Source: CAWFPR01 sp963817635
GTDB taxonomy: Bacteria; Acidobacteriota; Vicinamibacteria; Vicinamibacterales; 2-12-FULL-66-21
Reading direction: 5' to 3'
DNA length: 64,000 nucleotides
Assembly (NCBI GenBank): GCA_963817635.1
Contig: CAWFPR010000032.1
Location: forward strand, 62,001-126,000
Shown here: one piece after another, positions 1 through 7,518 of the stretch
Layout: each line of letters begins with the position of its first letter
Position numbering within the stretch: position 1 is the first letter of the stretch
The notes under the pieces: model-generated
The model's database searches: none
Told to the model about the DNA's origin: nothing
What the model saw: the letters and a program-made list of their open reading frames with translations, nothing else
Program-made: the position numbers and the translations under genes

Positions 1-121
1 AGCGCTTGCGCGCGGCCGCCTCGAGGGCGTCCTGCACGGCGCCGATGATGATTTCCGGCTCGACGCCCTTCTCCTTGGCGATTGCGTCGATCTGCTGGAG
101 CAGCGGATTGATCGTGGCCAT
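1..121 (-). CDS. nusA: Transcription factor NusA, N-terminal fragment
   Basis: Only the first 40 codons are in the window; the gene runs off the left edge. The reading starts MATINPLLQQIDAIAKEKGV and continues through EPEIIIGAVQDALEAAARKR, which matches the usual NusA N-terminus (helix that contacts RNA polymerase). NusA is an RNA polymerase-associated elongation, pausing and termination factor. It lies 122 bases downstream of rimP on the same strand, the classic rimP-nusA(-infB) order, which supports the call although the S1/KH domains are outside the window. The start ATG ends at base 121; a weak purine stretch (AGAGAGAT) precedes it. Confidence 0.9.
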   Translation of the reverse strand, partial: MATINPLLQQIDAIAKEKGVEPEIIIGAVQDALEAAARKR

Positions 122-243
122 ATCTCTCTGTTCTGTCTTCCTGTCAGTCTAGAACCTGGAAATCAGGAGCTGGAGTGCGGCGCCCGGGGCGCCGCTGCAA
201 CACTCTAGCGTCCAGACGCCCGCCCCTGTTCACGATTCACCGT

Positions 244-771
244 CTAGAACTCCACCTCGAGGCGCGCGCGCTTGATCTCCGCCAGCGGTACGCGATGCAC
301 CTTGCGCCCCTCTTCGAGGAGCACGATTCCGTCTTCAACGCCGGCGAGCCGGCCCGCAAACGCGGTCTGCCCACCCACCGGGCTCCTGGTCACCAGCTTG
401 GCCAGCCGGCCCTCGAAGCGGCGATAGTCGGCCTCGTGCCGCAGCGGCCAATCGAGCCCCGGCGACGATACTTCGAGCGTATACGGCTGGCCGAGCGCCG
501 GCTCGCCCAGGTCTTCCTCCTCCACGTCGAGGATTGCGCTCAGATCGTGGCTGACGCTCTGGCACTCGACGATGCCGACCGAGTCTTCTTCGGGAGTGCG
601 CGGGGCGGGGCGCCCGGCCCTGACCTCACCGGTGGGGACCTTGTCGATGATCACCCGCAGCACGAGTCCAGCCGCCTCGCGGCGCAACTGCACGTCGAAG
701 ATCTCGAGGCCGTAGCTCCGCGCTACGCGCTCCGCCAACCCGCGGATCCGTCCCAGTCGCGCGTCGTTCAC
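244..771 (-). CDS. rimP: Ribosome maturation factor RimP
   Basis: A 175-residue protein with the RimP layout: an N-terminal alpha/beta domain containing the signature VSSPGLDWPL (about residues 102-111, usually VSSPGLDRPL) and a C-terminal Sm-like barrel (GRLAGVEDGIVLLEE, then the tail IKRARLEVEF). RimP assists late assembly of the 30S subunit. A short acidic insert (about residues 46-64, APRTPEEDS) extends the first domain a little beyond the usual length. It precedes nusA on the same strand, as in most bacteria. An intrinsic terminator-like hairpin lies only about 40 bases upstream of the start codon (see the separate entry). Confidence 0.95.
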   Translation of the reverse strand: MNDARLGRIRGLAERVARSYGLEIFDVQLRREAAGLVLRVIIDKVPTGEVRAGRPAPRTPEEDSVGIVECQSVSHDLSAILDVEEEDLGEPALGQPYTLEVSSPGLDWPLRHEADYRRFEGRLAKLVTRSPVGGQTAFAGRLAGVEDGIVLLEEGRKVHRVPLAEIKRARLEVEF

Positions 772-810
772 TGTTGACGAGATCCTGCAGGCGCCCGCAA
801 AACAACCCTA

Positions 811-837
811 AAAACAAAAAGTGGGCACAGGCCCACT
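811..837 (-). terminator. Intrinsic terminator or leader attenuator upstream of rimP
   Basis: Reading the minus strand, AGTGGGC - CTGT - GCCCACT forms a perfect 7-bp stem followed immediately by TTTTTGTTTTT. This is a textbook Rho-independent terminator facing leftward. It could end rimO transcription. Because it lies only about 40 bases before the rimP start codon, it could also act in the rimP-nusA leader. Confidence 0.8.
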
Positions 838-868
838 CGGGTAACCTTACTCGAAGCTGCCACCCGTA

Positions 869-874
869 AATATA
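869..874 (-). promoter_or_regulatory. Candidate -10 box upstream of the rimP leader terminator
   Basis: The minus strand reads TATATT here, an AT-rich island in GC-rich DNA, about 30 bases before the terminator hairpin. No recognisable -35 lies 17 bases upstream. If real, rimP-nusA transcripts would begin upstream of the hairpin and have to read through it. Confidence 0.3.
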
Positions 875-956
875 ACACGCTCAGAGGTGTGGCGGGCGTC
901 GTGGCGGGCGCCGCCCGCTGGCCGCGCGCAATCGTGTGCATGAGGTTCGAAAATGC

Positions 957-2408
957 TCAGGGGATCGGAGTGGCGAGCAGGTCGTAGCCCCGGGCGCCGA
1001 CCACCCGCGCCCGGATGAGATTTCCTGGCGCACAGGCTTCGACGTCACAGTCGGTCAGGAAGACGACCGGGTCGATTTCGGGCGCCTGCCCTTCGAGACG
1101 ACCCTGGAGCACCAGGTCGTGTTCCGGCGACGGGCCATCGACGAGGACCTTCACCTCGCTGCCGATCCGGCTCTTCTGCGCCCTGGTGACGATCGCCTTC
1201 TGCCTGGCCATCAGGGCGTTCCGCCGCTTTCGCTTCACGGACGCCGGAACGTCGTCGGGCAGATCGAAGGCGCGGGTGCCCTCCTCGTGCGAGTAGGTGA
1301 AGACGCCCACGTGATCGAACGCCGTGTCGGCGACGAACGCCTCGAGTTCGGCGAAATCCTCGTCGGTTTCGCCGGGGAACCCGACGATCAGGGTCGTCCG
1401 CAGGGCCACACCGGGAACCGTGGCGCGAATCCGGGCGAGCAGCCGGTCGTAGGTGCGGCGATTGCCGGGCCGTCTCATCCGCTTCAGCACCGCAGTGGAG
1501 GCGTGCTGGAGCGGCAGGTCAACGTAGCGGCACACCTTGTCGCACTCGGCCATCGCCTCGAGCACATCGCGCGTGATCGTCGTCGGGTAGAGATACAGCA
1601 GCCGGATCCACGTCAGTCCATCGATGGTATTCAGTTCCCGCAGGAGTCTTGCCAGGGCGCCGCGCTCGCCGCGATCGATCCCGTAGAAGGTGGTGTCCTG
1701 GGAAATCAGCAGCAGCTCGGTCACGCCGCGCCCGGCGAGGGCGCGCGCCTCCCGCACGATCGATTCCGACGAGCGGCTGCGATACTGTCCGCGCAGCGTC
1801 GGGATGATGCAGAACGCGCAGGTGTAGTCGCAACCCTCGGCGACCTTCACGTAGGCGAAGTGCTTCGGCGTCGTCAGCAGACGAGGCGTGTCGGCGTCGT
1901 ACAGGTAGTCCGGCGGTCGGCGCTCGGCGTCCGGCGCTCGATCAGGGCCCGTGACTCGGGAACCGGATACCTCGAAGTCGGCGGGTCGGAACAACTTCAG
2001 CGGGATCGCTCGCGCGTGTTCCGCACCGCCGAGCGCCGACTGCTGAGCACCCAGCCGCGGACCGCTCTCGCCGAGCGCCGTCAGGATATCGGGCACTTCC
2101 CCGGTCCCGAGCAGCGCGTCGATCTCCGGAATTTCTTTCCGAAGCTCGTCGCGATATCGCTCTGCGAGGCATCCGGTGACGACGAGGCGTGAACAGTTCC
2201 CGTCGCGCTTCTGCTGCGCCATCTCGAGAATCGCGTCGATGGATTCCTGCTTGGCGGTGTCGATGAAGGCACACGTATTGACGACGAGGACGTCTGCGCT
2301 CGACGCATCGCTCGTGATCTCGTGTCCGGCCTGCTGGGCGATGCCGAGCATGACCTCTCCGTCCACGAGGTTCTTCGGGCACCCGAGTGAGAGAAAACCG
2401 ATTTTCAT
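957..2408 (-). CDS. rimO: Ribosomal protein S12 methylthiotransferase RimO
   Basis: Radical SAM enzyme that adds a methylthio group to the conserved aspartate of ribosomal protein S12. From the chosen ATG the order is UPF0004 domain with the three auxiliary-cluster cysteines (C10 in SLGCPKN, C46 in VNTCAF, C80 in VTGC), the radical SAM motif CxxxCxxC (EGCDYTCAFC, C193/C197/C200), the TIM-barrel core and a C-terminal TRAM domain. At 483 residues it is longer than the usual roughly 440. The excess is an insert at about residues 117-167 whose end (DRAPDAERRPPD) is encoded by short repeated words seen elsewhere in the window. The ATG overlaps the asnS stop codon as ATGA, so translation is probably coupled; a GTG three codons upstream (2417) is possible. 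Confidence 0.95.
   Translation of the reverse strand: MKIGFLSLGCPKNLVDGEVMLGIAQQAGHEITSDASSADVLVVNTCAFIDTAKQESIDAILEMAQQKRDGNCSRLVVTGCLAERYRDELRKEIPEIDALLGTGEVPDILTALGESGPRLGAQQSALGGAEHARAIPLKLFRPADFEVSGSRVTGPDRAPDAERRPPDYLYDADTPRLLTTPKHFAYVKVAEGCDYTCAFCIIPTLRGQYRSRSSESIVREARALAGRGVTELLLISQDTTFYGIDRGERGALARLLRELNTIDGLTWIRLLYLYPTTITRDVLEAMAECDKVCRYVDLPLQHASTAVLKRMRRPGNRRTYDRLLARIRATVPGVALRTTLIVGFPGETDEDFAELEAFVADTAFDHVGVFTYSHEEGTRAFDLPDDVPASVKRKRRNALMARQKAIVTRAQKSRIGSEVKVLVDGPSPEHDLVLQGRLEGQAPEIDPVVFLTDCDVEACAPGNLIRARVVGARGYDLLATPIP
1912..1940. repeat. Short-word repeat (CGGCGCTCG type) inside rimO
   Basis: Two copies of CGGCGCTCG about 15 bases apart with a diverged third to the left. The same words occur at 18871-18947 and at about 37380-37410. 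The stretch encodes the poorly conserved insert just before the RimO radical SAM core. Confidence 0.55.
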
Positions 2409-3737
2409 CGTTGACACGGGCGGCTCACGAGCCGCCCAACACGGTCAGGGTACATCCGGTACAACATGCGTGGGTACGGGATCGCCTCGCGCAGGTGCTC
2501 GAGGCCGCAGATCCACGAAACCACGCGCTCGATCCCCATCCCGAACCCGCCGTGCGGCACGCTGCCGTACCGCCGCAGGTCCAGGTACCACTCGAAGGCC
2601 TCCTGGGGGAGGTCGTGTTCCTTGATCCGCTGGAGCAGGAGATCGAGGTCGGCGAGACGTTCACCGCCGCCGATGATCTCGCCGTAGCCTTCCGGCGCCA
2701 GCACGTCCACGCCCAGCGCTACTTCGGGGCGCTGGGGATCCGGCTTCATGTAGAACGCCTTCACCGCCGACGGATACCGGTGCACGCACACCGGCCGGTC
2801 GAATTCCTCGGAGATCGCGGTCTCGTCTGGGGCGCCGAAATCGCCGCCCCACTCGAAGGGCAGGCCCTTCTTCTTCAGCAGCTCCGCCGCCTCGTCGTAC
2901 GAGACGCGCGGAAACGGCGACTGCACCCGCTCGAGCTTCGACGTATCGCGCTCGATCGTCTTCAGTTCCTTCTTCCGGCGGTCGAGCGTGCGTCCGACGA
3001 CGTATACGACGAGCGCCTCGGCGAGATCCATCACGTCGTCCAGCGAGGCGTAGGCCATCTCGGGTTCCACCATCCAGAACTCGGTCAGGTGGCGGCGCGT
3101 CTTGGATTTTTCCGCGCGGAACGTCGGGCCGAAGGCGTAGACGCGGCCGAGCGCCATCGCGTTGGCCTCGTTGTACAGCTGGCCGCTCTGCGTCAGGTAC
3201 GCGGTCGTGTCTTCGAAATACTGGACGGGGAAGAGCGTCGTCGTTCCCTCGCAGGCCGCCGGCGTGAAGATCGGCGTGTCGGCAAGAATGAACCCGCGCT
3301 CGTTGAAGAAGTCGCGGACGGCGTTGATGATCTCGTGGCGCACCCGGAGGATCGCCTGCTGGCGAGGCGCGCGGATCCAGAGGTGCCTCCTGTCCATCAG
3401 GTAGTCGACCCCGTGCTCCTTCGGTGTGATCGGATAGTCCTTCGACTCGGACACCACATCGAGCGCCGTGACGTCGAGCTCATATCCGCCAGGCGCGCGC
3501 GAATCCGCGCGCACGGTCGCCCGTGACGATGACGGCGCTCTCCTGGGCGAGATGGTCGGCGCGCTTGAAGACGTCGTCGCCGACGGCCTGCCGGCTCATC
3601 ACGCACTGGATGAAGCCCGAGCCGTCGCGCACCGTCAGGAAGTGGATCTTTCCACTCGAGCGGCGGTTGTGCAGCCAGCCCCTGAGCGTGACCGATTGTC
3701 CGTCGTGGCGCGCGATGTCCTCGATATACACAGGCAT
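2405..3737 (-). CDS. asnS: Asparaginyl-tRNA synthetase (single-base frameshift)
   Basis: Class IIb aminoacyl-tRNA synthetase that charges tRNA-Asn. The N-terminal OB-fold anticodon domain is read from ATG 3737 (DGQSVTLRGWLHNRRSSGKI, then FLTVRDGSGFIQCV) in one frame. The catalytic domain continues in another frame with motif 2 (FGPTFRAEKSKTRRHLTEF) and motif 3 (GFGMGIERVV). The frames join cleanly if one extra G near 3518 is ignored (VIVTG joins TVRADSRAPGGYELDV). The gene should be essential and is otherwise fully conserved, so I regard the break as a sequence error. The normal end MYP is extended by about 13 residues encoded by a REP-like palindrome, and the stop overlaps the rimO ATG. Confidence 0.93.
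2418..2437. repeat. REP-like palindrome GGGCGGCTC-n2-GAGCCGCCC
   Basis: Perfect 9-bp inverted repeat with a 2-base loop, 10 bases upstream of the rimO ATG and inside the 3' end of asnS. The asnS tail GRLVSRPCQR is simply its translation. Tandem copies of the same palindrome precede amgK (5848-5906), also just before a start codon. Confidence 0.8.
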
Positions 3738-3755
3738 CTTTGATGTCCAGGCCCC

Positions 3756-4592
3756 TCAGGCCGACAGCGCGCGCTCGAATCGCTGGCGCGCCCGGCGCGA
3801 CTCTTCCAGCACGGCGGCAGGCGCGCTGGTGTTGGCCACTTCCAGCATGCAGGTCCCGTCGAATCCGATCTTCAGCATCGAGACGAGCGCGGTGTCCCAG
3901 TTGATCGTTCCGGTGTAGGGCACGAGGTGCTCGTCGTGGCGGCCGTGGTTGTCGTGCACGTGCGTCGCGATCAGGTGCTCGGCGGCTACTTCGACCGCAT
4001 CGGCGACGTCGCCGAGCAGGTTCGCGTGGCCGAAGTCCATGCAGATGCCAGCCTGGCGGGTATCGAGATCGCGCTCGATCAGGGTCACGAGCGACGAGGG
4101 ATCCGAGAGATCGTTCGGAATCACCTCGAAGGCGACCCGGACGCCGAGCGGCTCGGCCAGGCGGCAGATCTCGTCCGCGCTCCTGACCGCCGCGCCGCGG
4201 TTGTTGTCGTCCGGTGCGCCCTTCGCCGCGGGGCTTCCGAGGTGCACGACCAGGACATCGAACGGAATCTGACGGGCGATCTGGAGCGCCACGTCCGCTT
4301 CCCTCACCGCGGCCTGCCGCCGCGAACCGTCGGCGGTGGCAGTCGAGAACACGTCGCTCCAGGTTCCGTTCTTCAGACTCCCGGCGATCGGGGCGTGCAC
4401 GCTGTGCAGCCGCAGCCCGGTCTCGCTGAGCCAGCGGGCAAGCGACGCGATGGCCGACGGGTCGTGATAGTCGAAATGCGTCCGCGTGGCGAAGAGCTCG
4501 ATTGACTCGAAACCGTAGCCCGCCACCTGGGCGAGGTGGTCCCGGTCGAGTCGATGCTCGTGGTACAGATGTGTCGATATGCCGAAGCGCAT
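3756..4592 (-). CDS. Sugar phosphate isomerase/epimerase-like TIM-barrel protein
   Basis: A 278-residue AP-endonuclease-2/xylose-isomerase-like TIM barrel. It begins MRFGISTHLYHEH and shows the metal-site spacing typical of the family: E32 in SIELFA, H65 in LHSVHAP, H116 (VVHLGSP), E155 (VAFEVIPND), D189 and H192 (CMDFGHAN), H215/H217 (THVHDNHG) and E250 (MLEVAN). Family members act on sugars or inositols; the substrate cannot be read from sequence. It lies 18 bases upstream of asnS on the same strand, with no obvious functional link. Confidence 0.85.
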   Translation of the reverse strand: MRFGISTHLYHEHRLDRDHLAQVAGYGFESIELFATRTHFDYHDPSAIASLARWLSETGLRLHSVHAPIAGSLKNGTWSDVFSTATADGSRRQAAVREADVALQIARQIPFDVLVVHLGSPAAKGAPDDNNRGAAVRSADEICRLAEPLGVRVAFEVIPNDLSDPSSLVTLIERDLDTRQAGICMDFGHANLLGDVADAVEVAAEHLIATHVHDNHGRHDEHLVPYTGTINWDTALVSMLKIGFDGTCMLEVANTSAPAAVLEESRRARQRFERALSA

Positions 4593-4640
4593 GCACTCGT
4601 AGCCGGAAAAACGGAGGCTGCCGTAAACCCAGCCATTCGT

Positions 4641-4750
4641 ACCACGGACAAATCGGAGCCACGGATCAGCACGGATGCCGATCCCTTAACCACAGATCAC
4701 ACAGATTCCACAGATTCCACAGGGCCCTTCTCTTGCGGAGAACACGGACT
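4641..4750. repeat. Short-word repeat block (CCACGGAT / CACAGATTCCACAG words)
   Basis: Most of the 224-base gap between amgK and the isomerase gene consists of imperfect repeats: ACCACGGA, GCCACGGATC, CACGGATG, then ACCACAGATCACACAGATTCC and CACAGATTCCACAGGG. The gap continues to ACACGGACT. The same vocabulary (GATCCGTGTGATCCGTG on the other strand) reappears at 38139-38283. Confidence 0.75.
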
Positions 4751-4816
4751 AGGCGGAGGCCCGCCGTCACCGCGCGGGATGCCACTGAGACGCCATCAAT
4801 CCGCGCGATCTGTCGA

Positions 4817-5839
4817 TTAGCGGAATTCGTCGACGAGTCCCGCGAGGAGATCCCGGATCCGGCTGTATTGCGGCAGGTTGTCGAGGTTGTTGCGGACGTA
4901 GCGGAGCGTTCGGGGGATGTACTGGATGTAGACGGGATTGCGCCGGGCCGTGGTCTGATACCCGAAGGTTCCGAGCGCCTTGAAGTTGCGCTGAAGGGCC
5001 ATCACGTCGAACCGCTGGCGGAATTCGCGCTCCTTGCCGGTCGCTCCCGTGAGCGCAAGGAAATACGCGAGCAGTTCGTTGACGGTCTGTTCAGGAAGAT
5101 CGACGTACGAGTCACGCAGCAGCGACACCAGGTCGTACGTGTCCGGGCCCATGCGCGCATCCTGGAAATCGATGATGTACAGCCGTTCGTCGTGAAGCAT
5201 GAGGTTGCGGCTGTGGTAGTCCCTGTGGCACAGGACGCGAGGTTCGGCGGCGAGCGTCTCGACAATCCCGGAGAACTCGCGGCGCAGTTCCGCGCGATCC
5301 GCCGCTGGAATCACGACCCCCCGATAGGCCTCGATGAAGTGCTTGATGAAGAAATCCAGCTCCCACGTCAGTTTTTCGACGTCGAAGGCGACGCCGTAGG
5401 GCAGATATTCAGGGGAGGCGAGTTCGGCCCCACGGCGCTGGAGCGTGGCGATGAGCGCCACGGCCTGACGGTACAGTGCGGCGTGCTCGGCCGCCGTGGC
5501 CGCGCCCAGATGCGCCTGAAGCGTCACGTCGCCCAGATCTTCCTGGGCCAGTACCCCGAGGTCGGCGGCGTGGCCGAGCAGCGCGGGGATCGGCACGGGC
5601 ATCTGCGAGAGCAGCCGTGCGACGTTGACGAACGGCAACGTCGCGTAGTCGAATCCCGAGGCGTAGAGTGACAGGACGATCGACGGCGCATCCGCGGTGA
5701 GCACGCGGAAGTACCGCCGGTCTGACGCATCGCCCGTCAGCGGCACCACGCGCGGCGACCGTGCGGCGAGTCCGCTGCGTTCCAGGTACCCGTCGATCTT
5801 CTCGCGGGCGTCTGCACCTTCCGTGTGTCGTTTATCCAT
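4817..5839 (-). CDS. amgK: AmgK-like cell-wall amino-sugar kinase (APH family)
   Basis: A 340-residue aminoglycoside-phosphotransferase-fold kinase. Visible motifs: nucleotide-binding start GDASDRRYFRV (about 35-45), catalytic loop CHRDYHSRNLML (about 205-216) and metal-binding DFQDARMGP (about 223-231). The C-terminal half (ALQRNFKALGTFGYQ, then YIQYIPRTLRYVRNNL) matches the AmgK/COG3178 pattern. AmgK phosphorylates the anomeric position of N-acetylmuramate or N-acetylglucosamine in the peptidoglycan recycling route that bypasses de novo UDP-MurNAc synthesis. The immediate upstream neighbour is a MurU-like nucleotidyltransferase, the partner found next to amgK in Pseudomonas, which supports the assignment. 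Substrate is inferred from family and context. Confidence 0.82.
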   Translation of the reverse strand: MDKRHTEGADAREKIDGYLERSGLAARSPRVVPLTGDASDRRYFRVLTADAPSIVLSLYASGFDYATLPFVNVARLLSQMPVPIPALLGHAADLGVLAQEDLGDVTLQAHLGAATAAEHAALYRQAVALIATLQRRGAELASPEYLPYGVAFDVEKLTWELDFFIKHFIEAYRGVVIPAADRAELRREFSGIVETLAAEPRVLCHRDYHSRNLMLHDERLYIIDFQDARMGPDTYDLVSLLRDSYVDLPEQTVNELLAYFLALTGATGKEREFRQRFDVMALQRNFKALGTFGYQTTARRNPVYIQYIPRTLRYVRNNLDNLPQYSRIRDLLAGLVDEFR

Positions 5840-5847
5840 CGTCGATA

Positions 5848-5906
5848 CCGGGCGGTTGTCGAGCCGGGGCGGCTCTCGAGCCGGGCGGCTCTCGAGCCGC
5901 CCCTAC
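5848..5906. repeat. Tandem REP-like palindromes between murU and amgK
   Basis: Three consecutive GC-rich words of the form GGGCGGYTSTCGAGCC. The last two form the palindrome GGGCGGCTCTCGAGCCGCCC. It fills the gap between the murU stop and the amgK start, and the same palindrome occurs at 2418-2437. On the transcript it would fold into a strong hairpin ending about 10 bases before the amgK ATG. Confidence 0.8.
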
Positions 5907-6916
5907 AGCGGGGCCACCAGCAATGCGCCGTCAATCCGTTCGCCGTCTCCGGGGCACCGGCCCGTCGCCGGAAGAACGGCGCATCGTTCGTAGTGTGCCC
6001 CGTCGGGGACGCGTGCGCCGTCGCACACGATGCAGTCGACGAGCTCGACCGATTCACCGACCGTGACATCATCCCACAGTGCGGTGCGCACGAGACGCGC
6101 GGTCGGAGCGCAGGCGACGCGCGCGCCCCGGGCCATGCTGTCGCCTTCCGCCATCGCCAGCTCGACCGACGTTCGCAGATAGTCCGCAGGCGTGCCGATG
6201 TCCCTGAACGACGCCTCGCACGTGTAGGCGGCCAGGGCCCGGGGATTCGCGGCCATCAGCGCGGGATACAGCCCGTTCACCGATTCGGCCGGCACACAGT
6301 CCGCGAGTGAGGCAAACGCGCTGGCGTCTGCCGCCTGCACGCCGATGAAATGCCAGGATTCGCCCGGCGTGCCGGGCCGCGTGAACGCAGTAATCCAGCC
6401 TTCTTCCGATACCTGCACGCCGCCGTACTTGTCGGGTCGCGGGTTCGGAATCAAGGCCATCGTGACCACCGCGCCCGAGCGATGATGGCGCTCGAGTACG
6501 GCCGTGACGTCCACGTCGGTGAGCGTATCGCCGTTCACCAGCAGAAAGGTGTCGCTCTTCGCTCTCCGCGGTCCGCTCTCCGTCGCTTCCGGCTTCAGCC
6601 GGAGGTTCCAGCCCTCGACCAGGAGGTCCATCGCGTGTCGCGGGCCGCCGGCCGAACCCAGCACCGGGTTCTCCCACGAATAGCGAACCCGGGCGCCGAG
6701 GTCAGAGCCGTCGCCGACCGAGGCCGCGATCGTCTCGGGACGGTGGTGCAGGTTGAGCACCAGGTCGGAGATGCCCTGAGAGACCAGCCAGCCCACGACG
6801 CGCCTGGCGAGCGGCACGCCATTGACCGGCACGGCCGCCTTGGCGCGCACGTACGTCAGGGGCCGCAGTCGGGTACCGAGCCCGGCGGTCAGGACGAGCG
6901 CGCGGCACCCGTTCAT
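5903..6916 (-). CDS. murU: MurU-like sugar-phosphate nucleotidyltransferase
   Basis: A 337-residue nucleotidyltransferase with the GlmU/RmlA-type signature LTAGLGTRLRPLT at residues 9-21, the phosphate-binding GSAGG (87-91), the metal-site VNGD (127-130) and a short C-terminal left-handed-helix-like tail. MurU converts MurNAc-1-P to UDP-MurNAc downstream of AmgK. The adjacent amgK gene favours this over other hexose nucleotidyltransferases. Residues about 103-121 (NLRLKPEATESGPRRAK) are an insertion between two conserved core strands, encoded by repeat-like DNA (6554-6610). The ATG overlaps the stop of the upstream CYTH gene as ATGA. Confidence 0.82.
   Translation of the reverse strand: MNGCRALVLTAGLGTRLRPLTYVRAKAAVPVNGVPLARRVVGWLVSQGISDLVLNLHHRPETIAASVGDGSDLGARVRYSWENPVLGSAGGPRHAMDLLVEGWNLRLKPEATESGPRRAKSDTFLLVNGDTLTDVDVTAVLERHHRSGAVVTMALIPNPRPDKYGGVQVSEEGWITAFTRPGTPGESWHFIGVQAADASAFASLADCVPAESVNGLYPALMAANPRALAAYTCEASFRDIGTPADYLRTSVELAMAEGDSMARGARVACAPTARLVRTALWDDVTVGESVELVDCIVCDGARVPDGAHYERCAVLPATGRCPGDGERIDGALLVAPL
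6554..6610. repeat. Repeat-like in-frame insertion in murU
   Basis: On the coding strand the segment contains the short inverted word CGGCTGAAGCCGG followed by GGAGAGCGGACCGCGGAGAGC (two GGAGAGC copies). It adds about 19 residues (including LRLKPEATES) not needed by the fold. I recall LKPEAT-type peptides as recurrent insert translations in acidobacterial proteins; that is memory, not a search. Confidence 0.5.
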
Positions 6917-7482
6917 GCAGGCGTCGAATCGAACAGCATGTCGTGCCCGGTCAGGCCGTGTGCGTCCCGATACTGAAGGAAGAGCGCGCGGTACGAGTCG
7001 AGGATGTAGTCTGACGCCGAGCGGCCCATCGCCTGCGTCATGACCTCGATTCCGCGCTCGGAGCCCTCGATTTCGACGAACACCCCGACCGGCGTTTCGT
7101 CGATGGCGACCGTCACGTCTTCGTGCGAGAACTCCTCACGGTACTTCTCGTATCGGAACCACACGTGCAGCCCAAGTTCCTCGAAGACCCGCAGCAGCAC
7201 TTCGCCGCTGCCGACGACCGTTTCGGCTTCCTCACGCAGCTTCATCGGCGACGGCTGGACGGGTCCCTTGAAGGTCACGCGGCTCTTGCCGCACTCGACG
7301 CGGACCCGCAGCACGCAGCGGCGCCGGCGCAGCCGTTCGTCATCGGTGTCGAGCAGCGAGTCCTCCTGCAGCCGTCGGCCGAGCAGCGGTGTCGCTCCAG
7401 CCGCCAGAACAGCCTCGCGCGCCTGTTCCACGGTTTCGAATCGAAGCTTCACCTCGCGTTCGAGGGGGGCAGTTACTGACAT
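6913..7482 (-). CDS. CYTH domain protein (class IV adenylate cyclase / triphosphatase family)
   Basis: A 189-residue single CYTH domain. The N-terminal ExExK metal/phosphate motif is present as EREVK (residues 8-12), followed by alternating basic and acidic strands of the triphosphate tunnel (RRRCVLRVRV, SRVTFKGP, EEAETVV, VTVAIDETPVGVFVEIEGSE). Bacterial members hydrolyse inorganic or thiamine triphosphate, or act as class IV adenylate cyclases; this cannot be resolved here. The SD-like AGGTC lies just before the ATG. The stop overlaps the MurU-like start, so the CYTH, murU and amgK genes probably form one transcript. Confidence 0.85.
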   Translation of the reverse strand: MSVTAPLEREVKLRFETVEQAREAVLAAGATPLLGRRLQEDSLLDTDDERLRRRRCVLRVRVECGKSRVTFKGPVQPSPMKLREEAETVVGSGEVLLRVFEELGLHVWFRYEKYREEFSHEDVTVAIDETPVGVFVEIEGSERGIEVMTQAMGRSASDYILDSYRALFLQYRDAHGLTGHDMLFDSTPA

Positions 7483-7518
7483 GTGACCTCATTTTCGGCG
7501 ACAGCCGCACCCTGCGGC

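Noticed and set aside
957..2192. Long rightward reading frame opposite rimO
   Set aside because: It is the antisense of a conserved gene, has no domain-like sequence and no SD; typical of GC-rich DNA. The same applies to the long antisense frames opposite asnS, glgP, the BNR gene and S46.
3500..3540. Programmed frameshift in asnS
   Set aside because: No slippery sequence or stimulatory structure is recognisable, and many other genes show similar isolated +1 breaks without a common motif.
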